From positions 9,582,501-9,646,500 of the forward strand of contig NC_080561.1 in assembly GCF_030253575.1 (NCBI RefSeq): 64,000 nucleotides of DNA, written 5' to 3'. This DNA is from Rhododendron vialii. Taxonomy: Eukaryota > Streptophyta > Magnoliopsida > Ericales > Ericaceae. The position numbers were made by a program, and so were the translations under genes. Positions 62,328-64,000 of this stretch are shown here, piece by piece (within the stretch, counting starts at the first letter, position 1; each line of letters starts with the position of its first letter). The notes beneath the pieces were generated by a model that saw nothing but the letters and a program-made list of their open reading frames with translations, was not told the origin of the DNA and did no database searches.

Positions 62328-64000
62328 CTGCAAGCAGAACCGTTACGTGGATAAAATTAGGGAAATGTTTGCATTACAACACAGATTGGAAAAAGCCAAA
62401 ATCAGGGCAACACACATTAGGATCCTCAAATGGTTAACAGACACGAAGCTGCAAATGTGAAGTGTTCCATTTTCTTCTCCTATATCTTTGTTTCTTTAAA
62501 CCAATTCATGTAACCGGCCTCAATCGGTTGAGACTTAAGGCTCGGTTTGATATCGTTGTTTCTTTGCAGGTAAAATAAAAACAGTGCACAGAAAAGAAGA
62601 AGAAGAAAATGAGAAACATATGGTAGAAAGTATGAAACGAGATACCCCCTTATATCCATTAATAAGTACTAGCTAAAACAAAGGGGCCATTTCCTTAAAA
62701 GAACCTGCACAAATTACCAGCAAAAGAAAAAAAAAAAAAACACAGCACAGGCACTAGTTTTCAACCAAAACAAGATCAAGACATGAGAGAGGATTCCGAG
62801 CTACCTAGCAAAGAGTAACAACCTAAAACAAAAAGAATCAAGTCTACTGAGATTGAAATATTACTGCCAACTAAAGGGTAATGCCAATTCCAAGACTACA
62901 AGGTTTATTGTGTATGGCTGAGAATTTAGCTTATTCCATTCATTCTCCACATTGTCTTTGTTTCTCCTTCCTTTCTCTTTCATTTCTCAAACTCTAAAAG
63001 GTTATGGACAATGCATACATAATAGGAGCTAATCAAGTTAGCTTATGGGTGAATAATACTGAACTTACATATCTAATCACTATCATCACAAGATGAGTCA
63101 TTGAGGCAATGATTGGCGAGCAAACATCCAAACCCAACAGGCTATTGACATTTGAGACAATCCAGATATCAAAGATAAACTTCTCTCTCAAAAACCTTAT
63201 TCTAGATTCAGCAGCATTTGTAGAACTTGGCAAGAACCGCATGTGGGTGGATCAATGCATCACTGAGCTCCGGATTCTCTATCCCAAATCACTATTTCAA
63301 CTCTCATTTCTGCGAGAGGATTGGCATTAAGAGGTGGCCATGTGGCAATAGGGGAAAATGGGACCATCCACAGCATTGATATCACAAGTCTTGCAGACAA
63401 AAGTTTTCGCCCGAAATTCATGCTATAGCTAAGAATGTTCACCTAGAAAATAAGTGAAACACTCATCCAATTTCAGCTTTATGCCTTTTGCGAAGGGAAT
63501 GTCTTGACAAAGATGACCGGGTCTACAGCCACAATTATTGAAATGCAACTCCCACGTACGCCAGGCACTCCAAAAGAAATTGAGCAAAAATATGAACTTG
63601 ATTAGACAGTTCCTACTTTCCAATCTTCACAAGGAAAATTTTCCAAAATCAAGCAGCACTGAACTACTCCTACAACATAATCCTATTACTCTTGTAAGAA
63701 ATTGAAGTCACCAATTTAGGCTATGTATGCAGGTTTTGATTGGTTTGTGGAAAAGAAAAGGAAATAGAAAAGAGAGGAAAAGAAGATGGAGCAAAACCCA
63801 ATTCAGAACTTCTATGAAATCTTGAAATACTGGTTCTATGATTTCATTCTGTTTTCCTGAGTTATTTAGTTGTAGCCTTGTAGGATTTGTCCACCACTGC
63901 ATTTTAGAAACTTTTCCAGCTAACATGAAAATACGCAAGGGAACTACATTCTAGGGCCTAGGCGAACTTGCAAGCTAACACAGTTGGTTGGGTGCTTGTT
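62328..64000. other. Upstream part of the CASP-like locus
   Basis: Probably the long first intron and possibly further exons, but none could be supported. Small frames on both strands have no family features. A 14-base poly-A run lies near 62728. Confidence 0.35.

Noticed and set aside
62510-62570. tRNA-like stretch with GGTTGAGACTTAAGGCTCGG
   Set aside because: It does not form a complete A-box/B-box pair at the right spacing and has no cloverleaf that I could draw.

Overview
The window reads as nuclear DNA of a eudicot. It has an intron-containing TIR-NB-ARC-LRR gene (a class confined to dicots), a class 1 phytoglobin, a DC1 zinc-finger protein and a CASP-like protein, set in a dense field of plant transposable elements. 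Nothing prokaryotic was seen. The species cannot be named from the sequence.

Region 1 (1-23039) is nested retrotransposon DNA, all on the minus strand. A Ty3/gypsy chromovirus forms a head-to-tail array, internal-LTR-internal-LTR-internal-LTR, with a repeat period of 6914-6915 bp and LTRs of 1675 bp. The left copy runs off the window. The array sits inside the RNase H region of a Ty1/copia element whose 5' LTR is at 22723-23039. Region 2 (23040-25605) holds a ~1.28 kb imperfect foldback that the copia element interrupts, a short plastid ycf4-like fossil, and a complete 679-bp TRIM with a 5-bp target duplication.

Region 3 (26139-31472) is a five-exon TNL resistance-type gene on the minus strand. 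All four introns join in phase, but one in-frame stop lies just after the NB-ARC. Region 4 (31473-50900) has no intact host gene. It holds DNA transposon derivatives (hAT-like, Stowaway-like and several foldback MITEs, some nested), a truncated KRI1-like pseudogene, two 5'-truncated LINEs, a tRNA-type SINE with target duplications, minisatellites and microsatellites.

Region 5 (50900-64000) is gene-bearing: a class 1 phytoglobin (50960-52787, plus strand) with two apparent extra upstream exons, a two-exon DC1 protein (54249-56105, minus strand) with two Stowaway-like elements in its intron, and the last two exons of a CASP-like family 5 membrane protein (61351-62327, minus strand). These host genes are unrelated neighbours and do not form a pathway. 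The most notable points are the tandem LTR array, palindrome clusters in its LTR, the TNL with a single stop, the extended phytoglobin and the large foldbacks.
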